Assembly (NCBI RefSeq): GCF_016595465.1
Contig: NZ_JAENIK010000002.1
Coordinates: 1 to 64,000, forward strand
DNA: 64,000 nt
From: Luteolibacter yonseiensis
GTDB lineage: Bacteria > Verrucomicrobiota > Verrucomicrobiia > Verrucomicrobiales > Akkermansiaceae
Reading direction: 5' to 3'
Below the pieces are notes generated by a model that had not been told where the DNA came from, made no database searches, and worked only from the letters and a program-made list of their open reading frames with translations. Below, one piece after another: positions 47,011 to 56,011 of the stretch. A program made the position numbers and the translations under genes. How positions within the stretch are numbered: the stretch's first letter is position 1; the number at the start of each line of letters is the position of its first letter.

Positions 47011-47095
47011 GTCTTATTTTGAGAAGGTTAAGTATGTGCCAAGCCCGATGCGTTTCTGCATTATGCGCGGCGGGATTGAAATTTGCACGATTACC
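47011..47095. repeat. 85-bp direct repeat, copy 1
   Basis: Matches copy 2 (48345-48428) at about 80 per cent of positions by eye: 'cttattttgaga-ggttaag-atgtgcc' then 'tttctgcattat-cgcggcggg' and 'attgaa-tt'. It lies just upstream of the hypothetical gene (46582-46962) on the minus strand. Confidence 0.8.
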
Positions 47096-47174
47096 GTTTT
47101 TCCGGGAGGAATGAAAATCCCGCAGATCGGGAGAAACCAACCTGCGGGACAAATCTCTCAAAACCAGCGGAGAA

Positions 47175-48182
47175 TCACTCCGCCACTGCGGGTAAAACAA
47201 CGGTTTTCTTGCCGCGACCGGGGTTCAGGGTGACGGGTGCGCCGTCTTTCCAGACAATGGGGTCCATGCACATCTGGCGTCTGGTGCGGTCGTCGTTCCA
47301 AGAGTGATAGACGTTGAACCACGTTTTCCCGTCGGGGCCGAGGATGACGGAGTTGTGCCCAGGACCGATAAGTTCTCCAGGGATGGTGTGGATCACGCTG
47401 GCCTTCTCCTTGCTTTGACTGTCGAGGTAAGTGCCGGTGATGGTATCCGAAACCGCGCAGCCGACACCGTAGCCTGGTGTTTGCCAATTTCCACCTGAGT
47501 AAAACATCCGGTATTTCCCGTCGTGGAAAATGACAGCCGGACCTTCCACCGTGTGCCAGGCGTCCCACTTCCGGTCGTAGAGGTCGCGATCCCGCTCATA
47601 GATCTGCCAGTCGGCGAACGCACGCATCACGGTCTTCTGCTCGCCCACCGGCGTGATCATGTCGTCGGCCAGTTGGACGGCGGCGAGCGCGGTGCCTGGC
47701 CGCTGGTCGAAGAAATCCTTGGCGAAAAAGAAATACCATTTCCCGCTGCCGGGGTCCTTGAATGCGTGACCGTCGATGGAGAATTCCAAGTCCGGAAACA
47801 TCAGTTTCCCTGTGTCCTTGAACGGCCCGGTCGGACTGTCTGATACCGCGACCCGCATTTTGCGGTCTCCCGCGTAGTGGAGGTAAAATTTCCCGTCCCG
47901 CTCGACGATCTCCGGAGCCCAATACTCCTTCATGCCTTCGATGGCGTTCATCGCCCCGCCAACCTCCTCCCAGTCGGTGAAGTTCCGGGAGCGCAGGATA
48001 GGGAACTGTTTCCCGTCAGACGCCTTGCCGGTGCCAACGGCGTAGTAGGTCTCGCCCACCTTGAAAACGTGGGGGTCGGCGAGGTAACCTTCCCAGAGTG
48101 GGTTGGTGTAAGTGATTTCCCCGGCGCTGCAGGCGAGGGTGAGAATCAGGGAGATGGCGGCGGCAACGGGCTTGATTTTCAT
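47175..48182 (-). CDS. GH43-family glycoside hydrolase
   Basis: A 335-residue exported enzyme. Signal peptide MKIKPVAAAISLILTLACSA; a weak lipobox is possible. The five-bladed beta-propeller of GH43 starts at T-N-P-L-W-E-G-Y-L-A-D-P-H-V-F (catalytic base Asp), continues with F-S-I-D-G-H-A-F-K-D-P (pKa-modulating Asp) and V-E-G-P-A-V-I-F-H-D-G-K-Y-R-M-F-Y-S (acid Glu). The family comprises arabinofuranosidases, arabinanases and xylosidases; substrate specificity is not fixed. The gene lies between the two copies of an 85-bp repeat. Confidence 0.92.
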   Translation of the reverse strand: MKIKPVAAAISLILTLACSAGEITYTNPLWEGYLADPHVFKVGETYYAVGTGKASDGKQFPILRSRNFTDWEEVGGAMNAIEGMKEYWAPEIVERDGKFYLHYAGDRKMRVAVSDSPTGPFKDTGKLMFPDLEFSIDGHAFKDPGSGKWYFFFAKDFFDQRPGTALAAVQLADDMITPVGEQKTVMRAFADWQIYERDRDLYDRKWDAWHTVEGPAVIFHDGKYRMFYSGGNWQTPGYGVGCAVSDTITGTYLDSQSKEKASVIHTIPGELIGPGHNSVILGPDGKTWFNVYHSWNDDRTRRQMCMDPIVWKDGAPVTLNPGRGKKTVVLPAVAE

Positions 48183-48344
48183 ATGGGGTCGGATCATTCG
48201 CCAGGTGCCCCGGCAGATCGAGGCTAATTCCACCGTTCCAATTCAGTCATGATTCGGGTACCCCGTCGTTCCGCCGACCACCCGGAGGAAAGGATAAGCA
48301 GCGGTTGTGGGAAGTGTGGATCGATGGGACTGCTCCACCGACGA

Positions 48345-48428
48345 CTTATTTTGAGAGGGTTAAGCATGTGCCGCGCCAGGTGCATTTCTGCATTATACGC
48401 GGCGGGATTGAATTTAGCATGATTGCGG
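48345..48428. repeat. 85-bp direct repeat, copy 2
   Basis: Copy 2 of the element at 47011. On the minus strand it contains GTATAATGCAG, resembling a -10 box, upstream of GH43. Copy 1 has GCATAATGCAG at the same position. Confidence 0.75.
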
Positions 48429-48474
48429 GAATGCGCTGGCCAATTGTGATCTGTTAGTCTGGGGTGGCGGCGAA

Positions 48475-49209
48475 ATGATTCCAATGTTTGCCAAAACCCC
48501 CATGAGACTTGCCCTCCCCCTGTTCATCTTCGCTTCGGCCATCGCCGCGGATGCAGCCACCGTCAGCACCACCACCACCCATCATGGCTCCGTTTCAAGT
48601 ACGGGAGTGTTGGGGGATCAAAGCACCGCACGCATGGCTTCCTACTACAATACGCGTGGGTTCAACCCCGCGTATCTGGTCATGGACTTCAATCTGACCG
48701 CGGCATCCTTCGGCTATGATGCCCTCGACGACATTTCCCAAGCCACCATCACCCTCACCCACGACGGCGGAGCGAGTGTCGCCGGACGGTTTGACGTGTA
48801 TTACGTGGAAAACTCCTCCCCGTCCATCACCACGGGATCGACCGAGCTGGTTTTCGCCGAATACACGGTATATGGCTTCAACCCCGCATCACCTCCCGCA
48901 TCCTTGGCCGGACTGACCAAGGTGGCGGCCTCTTTTTATGTTCTCGGCACGATGGATATCAACATCAACCTGTCTGCCGTGGAATCCGCCATGAAGGCCA
49001 AAATCAATGCCGGTGAGACGATCCGTTTCATTTTCGCGGAATCGCCCCAGACGGACAATACCGCGACTTCTTGGTACGGTCTTGGCAACGACCCCGCATT
49101 GGCACCCCGACTGGCCGTCACCGCGGTTCCCGAACCCGCATCAACGGCCCTTCTTTCAAGCTTGTTCCTGGTGTTCTCCTTTTCGAGACGGCGTGTGACG
49201 TCCGTGTGA
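48475..49209 (+). CDS. PEP-CTERM protein
   Basis: A 244-residue exported protein. The signal peptide is R-L-A-L-P-L-F-I-F-A-S-A-I-A-A-D-A-A; the start may be 48475 or the ATG at 48502. The body is a beta-sandwich-like fold without a known family. The tail V-P-E-P-A-S-T-A-L-L-S-S-L-F-L-V-F followed by S-R-R-R is a PEP-CTERM sorting signal. A perfect 16-base palindrome (agctcctcgaggagct) lies right after the stop codon. Its role is unknown; such proteins typically go to the outer surface or extracellular matrix. Confidence 0.85.
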   Translation: MIPMFAKTPMRLALPLFIFASAIAADAATVSTTTTHHGSVSSTGVLGDQSTARMASYYNTRGFNPAYLVMDFNLTAASFGYDALDDISQATITLTHDGGASVAGRFDVYYVENSSPSITTGSTELVFAEYTVYGFNPASPPASLAGLTKVAASFYVLGTMDININLSAVESAMKAKINAGETIRFIFAESPQTDNTATSWYGLGNDPALAPRLAVTAVPEPASTALLSSLFLVFSFSRRRVTSV

Positions 49210-49344
49210 AGCTCCTCGAGGAGCTGAGGGTCGGGAAAAGACGGATCCCCGCAGGAAGCCGCCAAGTAAGCTGCTGCGGGTGTCCGGCTGAAATACTCCA
49301 ACGCGGCCTCGAGGCTGCGGAGAAGCGCGGTGATCACCTCATGG

Positions 49345-49382
49345 CACAAAAATTTCGGCAGACCTTCGCAGGTCTGCCGAAT
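49345..49382 (-). terminator. Terminator of the 49430-49999 gene
   Basis: On the minus strand TTCGGCAGACCT and AGGTCTGCCGAA pair perfectly (12 bp, 4-base loop), followed by ATTTTTGTG. It lies 48 bases after the PEP-CTERM stop codon. Confidence 0.85.
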
Positions 49383-49429
49383 GGTGGGTTGCGAGTGGTG
49401 GATCAGGGAGATTCAATCTCCATGAAAGG

Positions 49430-49999
49430 TCAGCGGCGACGGCGGAAAAGAAGGGCCGCACCCACAAGACCGAGAAGCGCTCCTGATGGCTCCGGCACGG
49501 CTGTCGGCGCAGCAATGGGATTGGCCAGGTTATCAATGACGACGAGGTTTCCGTTGAAAGTTCCGACCGTTTGCGGGTTGAAAGCGGCATCCCCGGTGAA
49601 ATTGTAAACGCCCGCTTTGAGGGTCAGGATGTCACCAATCACGGCAGGCGTCGGCAACTGGAGGAAGATGAACCCGTCTCCTGGAGTGATGATTCCGAAG
49701 GTGTTGTCGATGTTGTCGCCGAGTGTCGCGGTTTGGCTGCCGGCGATGCCATTGAGTTGGTATGAAAAGCCGGGTGACAGCGGGCGATCAGTGCGTGTTC
49801 CGTCTGTCGTCACCCAGTTGTCGAACATCACCGCGACTATCTGGTTGACGGCGTTTGCGGTGATGGTGACGTTGATATCCGAGGTGATTTCGAAAGTGCA
49901 GGGCGCGTTCGGAGTCGAAACGTTGCCAGTAACGATGATTGCGGCTGAGAGAGGAGATGCCAGAGCGGCAAACAGGAACACGGTTGTCAGAGATTTCAT
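49430..49999 (-). CDS. Small PEP-CTERM protein
   Basis: A 189-residue exported protein: signal peptide MKSLTTVFLFAALASPLSA, a beta-rich body with no recognised domain, and the tail V-P-E-P-S-G-A-L-L-G-L-V-G-A-A-L-L-F with R-R-R-R. It ends in a strong terminator. Convergent with the preceding PEP-CTERM gene. Function unknown. Confidence 0.88.
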   Translation of the reverse strand: MKSLTTVFLFAALASPLSAAIIVTGNVSTPNAPCTFEITSDINVTITANAVNQIVAVMFDNWVTTDGTRTDRPLSPGFSYQLNGIAGSQTATLGDNIDNTFGIITPGDGFIFLQLPTPAVIGDILTLKAGVYNFTGDAAFNPQTVGTFNGNLVVIDNLANPIAAPTAVPEPSGALLGLVGAALLFRRRR

Positions 50000-50318
50000 T
50001 GCAGTCGGATCGTAGGAGTCTCGCGATTCGGAGGTCTAGCAAATTCCGCGTATAATTTGTTAGAAGTTAGAGGATTGTGTTAGATGGCTCTCCGGGGACA
50101 ACTCCGTCGCGGGATTGCACGGGAGTTCCGTCTCTATCACGGTGGCATGTCCAAGCTCATCTTGCCGCAATCGTATCCGACCTTGGTGACGCTCCCACCG
50201 CGAAGATCGTCTATCTTCCGGAGGGAATCCTCCTGGAGCGATCTCCCTGCACCACCTGAAAGAACCGCGTTCTGGACCGACATCTCCAGTGACGATTTTT
50301 CCTGTTTTGCCGGCGCAT
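50000..50318. other. Intergenic stretch before the tmRNA terminator
   Basis: About 320 bases. A 78-codon frame on the plus strand (50084-50320) has no ribosome-binding site, homology or composition that I can support. AT-rich at its left end (50040-50085). No RNA gene is evident. Confidence 0.4.
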
Positions 50319-50355
50319 AAAAAAGTTCCCAAGTGAGAACACTTGGGAACTTTTT
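50319..50355 (-). terminator. tmRNA terminator
   Basis: GTTCCCAAGTG/CACTTGGGAAC with a 4-base loop, an 11-bp stem flanked by A6 and T5 tracts. It starts 30 bases beyond the tmRNA 3' end on the minus strand. Confidence 0.9.
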
Positions 50356-50383
50356 CCGGCCCGTTGGTAACGGGCAGTTGAAA

Positions 50384-50741
50384 TGGTGGAGGCGAGGGGA
50401 GTCGAACCCCTGTCCGAAACGCCATCTACACTGACATCTACACGTTTAGCATACGGTCTGTAATTTCGGATGCGCTGGGCCCGCATGCGGCGTTGCCCAT
50501 CCTAGAAACCTGTTTGATCTCGGATGGAAGCCCGGTCACCCGACTTCCATCCCAGCCTGCTAAGTTGTCGCCATCCCCCTCAGCAGGTGTCGGGGTTCTG
50601 ACGTGGTCGTCAATTAAGCGGCCAGTGCGAGCTCGTTAGAGTCTGCATTTGTTTGTTTGAACGGCTTTTTTAAGAGGCCAACCGATCAACCTCTACGTGC
50701 AACCAGCGCGTCAAACATCCCGTCGAAACCAGAACGCCCCC
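50384..50741 (-). ncRNA. ssrA: tmRNA (ssrA)
   Basis: A 358-base one-piece tmRNA. The 5' GGGGGCG pairs with the 3' CGCCTCC followed by ACCA; the T arm is AGGGGTTCGACTCCCCT. The 5' part contains GGTTTCGACGGGAT, and the tag frame (about 50646-50614) ends with A-D-S-N-E-L-A-L-A-A and a TAA stop. Pseudoknot-type helices fill the rest. With SmpB it rescues ribosomes stalled on mRNAs lacking stop codons and tags the products for proteolysis. Confidence 0.96.
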
Positions 50742-50783
50742 GTCACTTGTGACAGGGGGAAGATGCACCAGTCCACGGACATT

Positions 50784-51395
50784 TCAATGGGAATTATCGA
50801 GCGGCCCCTTGATCGATGGCGCGAGGGTGGTGATGAGGCCGGTATTGAGGCGGTAGATCCAGCTGTGGATCTTGATTTCCTGGCCGCGTTCCCACGCGTC
50901 TTCGAGAATGGTGGTGCGGGCGACGTGGGCGGCCTGGGAGAGGACGTTCAGTTCGCAAAGGCGGTCCACGGCGGCGTCTGAATCGAGGGCGGCGAGTTCC
51001 TCCTGATGCTTGCGGGCGAGCGAGCGGACGCCGGCCAGCCAGTTGTCGATCATGCCGTGGCGGAAATTTTCCAGCGCGGCACGCACGCCGCCGCAGCCGT
51101 AGTGGCCGCAGACGATGATGTGCTGTACCTTCAGCACATCCACGGCGTACTGGAGCACGGCGAGCACGTTGAAGTCGGTCTCGGCCACGATGTTCGCGAC
51201 GTTGCGGTGGACGAAGACCTCACCCGGTGCGAGGCCGGTGATCTGGTTCGCCGGGACGCGGCTGTCCGAGCAACCGATCCAGAGGTACTCGGGATTCTGC
51301 TGGGTGGAGAGCTTCTTGAAAAAGTCGGGATCCTGCGCGCTGATCGAGTCCGCCCAGGCACGGTTGTTGTCCAATAGGTGTTTGAGAACGTCCAT
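50784..51395 (-). CDS. Beta-class carbonic anhydrase
   Basis: A 203-residue zinc enzyme that interconverts CO2 and bicarbonate. Zinc ligands C42 (in G-C-S-D-S-R-V-P-A), H98 and C101 (in G-H-Y-G-C-G-G-V) are present; D44 and R46 form the catalytic dyad. The length is typical. The start at 51395 matches the family. Divergent from hrpA. The gene symbol (can or cynT) is not determinable from sequence alone. Confidence 0.95.
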   Translation of the reverse strand: MDVLKHLLDNNRAWADSISAQDPDFFKKLSTQQNPEYLWIGCSDSRVPANQITGLAPGEVFVHRNVANIVAETDFNVLAVLQYAVDVLKVQHIIVCGHYGCGGVRAALENFRHGMIDNWLAGVRSLARKHQEELAALDSDAAVDRLCELNVLSQAAHVARTTILEDAWERGQEIKIHSWIYRLNTGLITTLAPSIKGPLDNSH

Positions 51396-51516
51396 AAGGG
51401 TGCTGGGCGGAGTAAACCCGCGATGGACGCCCGCGTCCATCGTCGATTTGTTTCAGGCAGCATGTCGAAGGCGCTCGACAAAACGAGCCGGCCCTGACCA
51501 TGGAAGCCGGGCCGAC

Positions 51517-54500
51517 ATGAGTGCGTTTTCTGGAAACTGGAATTACCCCGCCGAGCTCCCCGTGGTGGAGCATCGCGAGGAGATCCTCGCGGCCGTCCGG
51601 GCCCATCCGGTGGTGGTCGTCGTCAGTGAGACGGGATCCGGGAAAACCACCCAGCTTCCGAAGATGGTCGCCGAGGCGCTGGGCGTGGACGGCGGTCGCA
51701 TCGGCTGCACCCAGCCACGGCGGATCGCGGCGGCCAGTGTCTCGAAGCGGGTGGCGGAGGAGCTGAAGGTTCCGCTGGGCGATTACGTCGGCTACCAGGT
51801 GCGCTTCGAGGACAAGACCTCGCGGGAAACGCGCATCAAATTCATGACGGACGGCATCCTGCTGGCGGAAACGCAGGGCGACCGGGACCTGAAACAATAC
51901 GAGGCGCTCATCCTCGACGAGGCGCACGAGCGTTCGCTGAACATCGATTTCCTGCTGGGCTATGTGAAGCGGGTGCTGGAGCGTCGCAAGGACCTCAAGC
52001 TGATCATTTCCTCCGCCACCCTCGATGCTGGATCGTTCGCGGAGTTCTTCTCCCACAACGGAGTGCCCGCGCCGGTCATCGAGGCACCGGGGCGGATGTT
52101 CCCCGTCGCGGAATTTTTCCTGCCTCCCTCGGATGACGAGGATCTGTCGCAGCACGTCGCCCGCGCGGTGGACTACCTCGGGGACGTGGAGCCGAACGGA
52201 GACGTGCTGATTTTCCTGCCGGGCGAGCGCGAGATCCGCGAATGCGCGGATGTGCTGGACGGGCGGCAGTATCGCGGCACGGAAGTCCTGCCGCTTTTCG
52301 CCCGCCTCGGACTTGGCGACCAGCAGCGTGTTTTCAATCCCGGAAACAAGCGGCGGCTCATCCTCGCGACGAACGTGGCGGAAACGTCCCTCACCATTCC
52401 ACGCATCGCCTGTGTGGTGGATTCCGGGGTGGCCCGTGTCAGCCGCTGGAGTCCGGCCAAGGGAGTGCAGCGCCTGCAGGTGGAGCCGGTCAGCCAGGCC
52501 AGCGCCCGCCAGCGCAAGGGGCGGTGCGGACGGGTGCGGGATGGTGTCTGCGTGCGCCTTTACGATGAGGAGGAGCTCACCGAGAGACCTGAATTCACCG
52601 ATCCCGAGATCCGCCGCAGTTCCCTCGCCGGGGTGATCCTCAGGATGAAATCGCTCGGGCTGCCGGAGATCGACGAGTTTCCATTCCTCGACCCCCCATC
52701 GCCGAAAGCGGTCTCCGAGGGCTACCGCACGTTGCGCGAGGTCAACGCGCTGGATAAGGACAAGAATCTGACCGACTACGGCCGCCAGATGTCCCGCCTG
52801 CCGGTGGACCCGCGCCTGGGCCGCATGTTGATCGAGGCGCGCAAGGAACATTGCCTGGCGGAAGTCCTGCCCATCGTCGCCGCGCTGGAGTCGAACGATC
52901 CCCGCGAGCGTCCTGCGGAAAAAGCGCGCGAGGCGGACGCGGCCCATGCGAGGTGGAAGGATGGCGACAGCGACTTCATCGCGCTGCTGCGGCTGTGGAA
53001 CGATCTCTCCAAATTCCGCGACAACCGCGGCCGCTGGCAGCGCAACGCGCTGCGGAAATTCTGCGGGCCCGCCTTTCTCAACGCCCGCCGGGTGATGGAG
53101 TGGGCGAACGTGCGCGACGAACTCGCGGACCTGCTGGAGCGCGAGTGGAAGCTCAAGCTCGGCGGCATCGGCAAGGACCTGTCCGGCACCGGTGCCTACA
53201 CGACGATCCACAAGGCCCTGCTCGCCGGTGTGCCGCGGCAGTTCGGGCTGTGGGACCGTGAGTCGAAATCCTACCGCAGCGCGAATGGCGGTTTTTTCGC
53301 GATTTTCCCCGGCTCCGGCCTGTTTTCCCTGCCGAAGCGTTTCGAGTGGGTGATGGGAATGGAACTGGTCGAGACGTCGCGGCTGTGGGCGCGGCGCGTG
53401 GCGAGGATCGATCCGGCATGGGTCGAGCAGGTCGCCCCGCATTTGTGCAAGAGCAAGTATGGCGAGGCGCATTGGGATGAGAACCAGGGCGCTGTCTATG
53501 GCAAGGAGACCGTCATCTGCGGTGGACTGCCTGTCGTCGCGGGGCGTCGCATCCATTACGGCCGGGTGGATGCCAAGGCGGCGAGATATATCTTCCTGCG
53601 CGAGGGCGTCATCGGGAACGGCCTGAAGAAAAGCTGCCGTTTCCTCGATCACGCCAACGACATGCGGTTGGAGATCGAAGCCATCGAACAAAAGCTGCGC
53701 CGTCCCTCCGGGCTGTGGAGCGACGAGGCGCTGCTGCGTTTCTATCAGGAGCGCATCCCGGAAAACATCAACACCGCCGCCGCGTTTTACAAATGGTTGG
53801 AGGAAAACGAGGATCGCCTGATTCCCGGCGTCGCCGATGTGGTGGACGAGGACCTGTCCTATCTCGGACTGGATGGTTTTCCCGATACCTTGATCCATGC
53901 GGGCCGGGAATATCCGCTCTACTATCATGCCGCACAGGGCGAGCGTGACGACGGTGTGACCATCGGCGTGCATGTGGACAAGTTGCCGAAGTTTCCCGAC
54001 TGGCTGCCGGCGTGGGGGGTGGATGGGAACCTGCGGGAGCGTGCGGAAATCCTGCTGCGTTCTCTGCCGAAGGACTACCGCCGCATCTGCCAGCCCATCG
54101 GCCCGGCGGCGGACGGTTTCTCGGAGTTGTGGAGCTTCGCACCGAAAGACAGGTCGATCCATCAGGCGTTGTCGGAATACATGAAGGACCGCAACGGTGC
54201 CTATGTCCCGGCCGGTGAATACGACGCCGGCAAGCTTCCGCCGGAACTGGTGACGAAGATATGGGTTTGCGATGACGAGGGGGCGGAGCTCGCGATGGGG
54301 GACAATGTGGCGGTGCTGAAACTCCAGCTCGCCGAACGCATGCGCGTGCGGTTCGAAGCTGCGGCGAATGCGGACATCGAGCGGACGGGGATCGGTTCAT
54401 GGGATGGCGAAAGCCTGCCGGAACTGGTGATGACTCCCGGCGGAGCGGCATATCCCGCACTGGTGGATGAGGGGAAATCGGTGGGCGTCCGCGCGTTCAC

Positions 54501-55212
54501 CAGCGCCGCGCTCGCCGCGGAATCCCACCGCAAGGGCGGTGTGCGTCTGCTTTGGCTGGCACATCAGGATCAGGTGAATTACCTGAAGAAAAAATTTCCG
54601 CTGGGCCTGATGGCGAAAGTGGAGATGCCGCGGCTCGGTCCCGGCGGCACCTCGCTGGACACGCTCATCCTGCTGGCGGCGGAGGGCGCGGCGGGCGGTG
54701 TTTTTCCGAGATCCCCGGATGAGTTCCGCACTCTTGCCGAATCCGCCAGGGGACGCTGGTATGATGCCGCTTCGGTCATCGGGAAATCCATTGATGAGAT
54801 TTTTGACATTCTGCCGGAGATCCAGAGGTGGGTGGCGGCGAACAAGAAGGACCGCAATCTCGGGGAGATCGCGGATGACATCGAGGAGCAGCTGGCCTGG
54901 TTGTTCCGCAAGGACTTCGCATGGCGGGCCGGTTTTTCCGAGCTGAGGGAATATCCGCGCAGGCTGAAGGCGATCCGTTCGCGGCTGGGCCGGCTTTCCT
55001 CGCTGCCGATCGTCAAGGATCTGGAAAAGATGGATCGCTTCCGCAAGCTGTGGGAGAGATGGTATGGGGATCATATGGCGGCCCCGGAAGATCCCGCGCT
55101 GTGGAATCCGGGCTGGGTGCTCGAGGAATACCGGATCTCGTTGTTCGCTCCGGACGTGCCGCTCCTGGGGAAGGTGTCCGAGAAGAAGATCGAGGAAATG
55201 CTGGGTAGATAA
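51517..55212 (+). CDS. hrpA: ATP-dependent RNA helicase HrpA
   Basis: A 1231-residue DEAH/RHA helicase. Walker A is S-E-T-G-S-G-K-T-T (near residue 36), the DEAH box D-E-A-H-E-R-S near 133, with S-A-T motif III, T-N-V-A-E-T-S-L-T-I-P motif V and Q-R-K-G-R-C-G-R motif VI. The C-terminal two thirds are the HrpA-specific DUF3418 region. The length is near the E. coli protein. The start at 51517 is the ATG before the conserved L-P-V-V-E-H-R-E-E-I; the longer frame is the carbonic-anhydrase antisense. Confidence 0.95.
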   Translation: MSAFSGNWNYPAELPVVEHREEILAAVRAHPVVVVVSETGSGKTTQLPKMVAEALGVDGGRIGCTQPRRIAAASVSKRVAEELKVPLGDYVGYQVRFEDKTSRETRIKFMTDGILLAETQGDRDLKQYEALILDEAHERSLNIDFLLGYVKRVLERRKDLKLIISSATLDAGSFAEFFSHNGVPAPVIEAPGRMFPVAEFFLPPSDDEDLSQHVARAVDYLGDVEPNGDVLIFLPGEREIRECADVLDGRQYRGTEVLPLFARLGLGDQQRVFNPGNKRRLILATNVAETSLTIPRIACVVDSGVARVSRWSPAKGVQRLQVEPVSQASARQRKGRCGRVRDGVCVRLYDEEELTERPEFTDPEIRRSSLAGVILRMKSLGLPEIDEFPFLDPPSPKAVSEGYRTLREVNALDKDKNLTDYGRQMSRLPVDPRLGRMLIEARKEHCLAEVLPIVAALESNDPRERPAEKAREADAAHARWKDGDSDFIALLRLWNDLSKFRDNRGRWQRNALRKFCGPAFLNARRVMEWANVRDELADLLEREWKLKLGGIGKDLSGTGAYTTIHKALLAGVPRQFGLWDRESKSYRSANGGFFAIFPGSGLFSLPKRFEWVMGMELVETSRLWARRVARIDPAWVEQVAPHLCKSKYGEAHWDENQGAVYGKETVICGGLPVVAGRRIHYGRVDAKAARYIFLREGVIGNGLKKSCRFLDHANDMRLEIEAIEQKLRRPSGLWSDEALLRFYQERIPENINTAAAFYKWLEENEDRLIPGVADVVDEDLSYLGLDGFPDTLIHAGREYPLYYHAAQGERDDGVTIGVHVDKLPKFPDWLPAWGVDGNLRERAEILLRSLPKDYRRICQPIGPAADGFSELWSFAPKDRSIHQALSEYMKDRNGAYVPAGEYDAGKLPPELVTKIWVCDDEGAELAMGDNVAVLKLQLAERMRVRFEAAANADIERTGIGSWDGESLPELVMTPGGAAYPALVDEGKSVGVRAFTSAALAAESHRKGGVRLLWLAHQDQVNYLKKKFPLGLMAKVEMPRLGPGGTSLDTLILLAAEGAAGGVFPRSPDEFRTLAESARGRWYDAASVIGKSIDEIFDILPEIQRWVAANKKDRNLGEIADDIEEQLAWLFRKDFAWRAGFSELREYPRRLKAIRSRLGRLSSLPIVKDLEKMDRFRKLWERWYGDHMAAPEDPALWNPGWVLEEYRISLFAPDVPLLGKVSEKKIEEMLGR

Positions 55213-55243
55213 CTCGTATCCCGCGCGGCCCTCCGCCGTTAGA

Positions 55244-55339
55244 TGGCGTCGGTGGCGTCGGTGGCGTCGGTGGCGTCGGTGGCGTCGGTGGCGTCGGTGG
55301 CGTCGGTGGCGTCGGTGGCGTCGGTGGCGTCGGTGGCGT
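55244..55339. repeat. 9-bp tandem repeat (about 10.7 copies)
   Basis: Perfect head-to-tail units of TGGCGTCGG starting 31 bases after the hrpA stop. Translated it would be (A-S-V)n or (T-P-P)n, but no ribosome-binding site or flanking frame supports a gene. A variable-number tandem repeat is the simplest reading. Confidence 0.92.
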
Positions 55340-55399
55340 GTCGTGCCGGAATTCCGTTGGTGCCGAATTTGTCATGTCGATTCGCTCGCATTTGGATTT

Positions 55400-55598
55400 T
55401 TGAACCACGGATGGACGCGGATACACACGGAGGAAGAGGGGGGTGGGTTTGTGGATGGGGGTTTGGGTACTATCGATCAGTATTAGATGTTGAAGTAATG
55501 GATGTATATGTATTGGTGTCTGTGATGTTTTGTATTAATGTATTTTTGGTGTGGAGTTTGTTTTGTAATATCTTTATCCGTGTTCATCCGTGGTTCAG
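55400..55598. repeat. Inverted-repeat, AT-rich intergenic element
   Basis: TTGAACCACGGATGGACGC near 55400 is inverted at 55575-55598 (tatccgtgttcatccgtggttcag) with three mismatches. The interior is T/G-rich on the plus strand and low in GC. Repeats of the type 'accacggatgaacacggat' are common between genes in Verrucomicrobiota and Planctomycetota and are not coding. Confidence 0.65.
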
Positions 55599-56011
55599 GA
55601 AAGAGGGTGTGGTCTGTGGGGCGGGCGCGTGGTTGGGGTGTTCGGAAAAAGGGGTGGCGTGCTGTATTTTTCGATGTTTTTCGAATTAACCGGCTTGGGA
55701 GAGGGTTCAGGGGTGGTTGTGGCAAGGGTGTCACTTATATGAAAAAAGAGTGTCGCGGAACTGTCACATGACAATTCGTCTGCCTGATGAAGGATGATAT
55801 TTGTGGGTTGCCTGAAATTTTTTCAGGTGGTGAGCGCAAGGGATAATCTCGTTCCAATTGTGTCACGACCCGTCGGTTGCGGGTATGGGAGCGAGCATCC
55901 ATCTAGTGCGCGCCCCGCCCGGGACGCGCGGCGTTCCGAAGCGGGGCGAACATACCATATATATACCTTAACATGACCCATAATAGATCTCTCAATATGT
56001 TGGAACGGTCG
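55599..56011. other. AT-rich promoter region of the LamG phosphoesterase
   Basis: Low GC, with TGTCA-2-TGACA at 55762-55773 and several nearby 'tgtc' half sites. No gene is supported before 56012. A divergence in base composition from both flanks suggests inserted DNA. Confidence 0.4.

Noticed and set aside
50084-50320. 78-codon frame upstream of the tmRNA terminator
   Set aside because: No ribosome-binding site or recognisable composition; runs into the terminator hairpin.
51220-54162. 980-codon minus-strand frame across hrpA
   Set aside because: Antisense to a well-supported helicase; composition and motifs belong to the plus strand.
55244-55339. Possible CRISPR array or coding (A-S-V)n/(T-P-P)n protein
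   Set aside because: Units are 9 bp, contiguous and lack spacers; frames on either strand are chance translations with no start signal.
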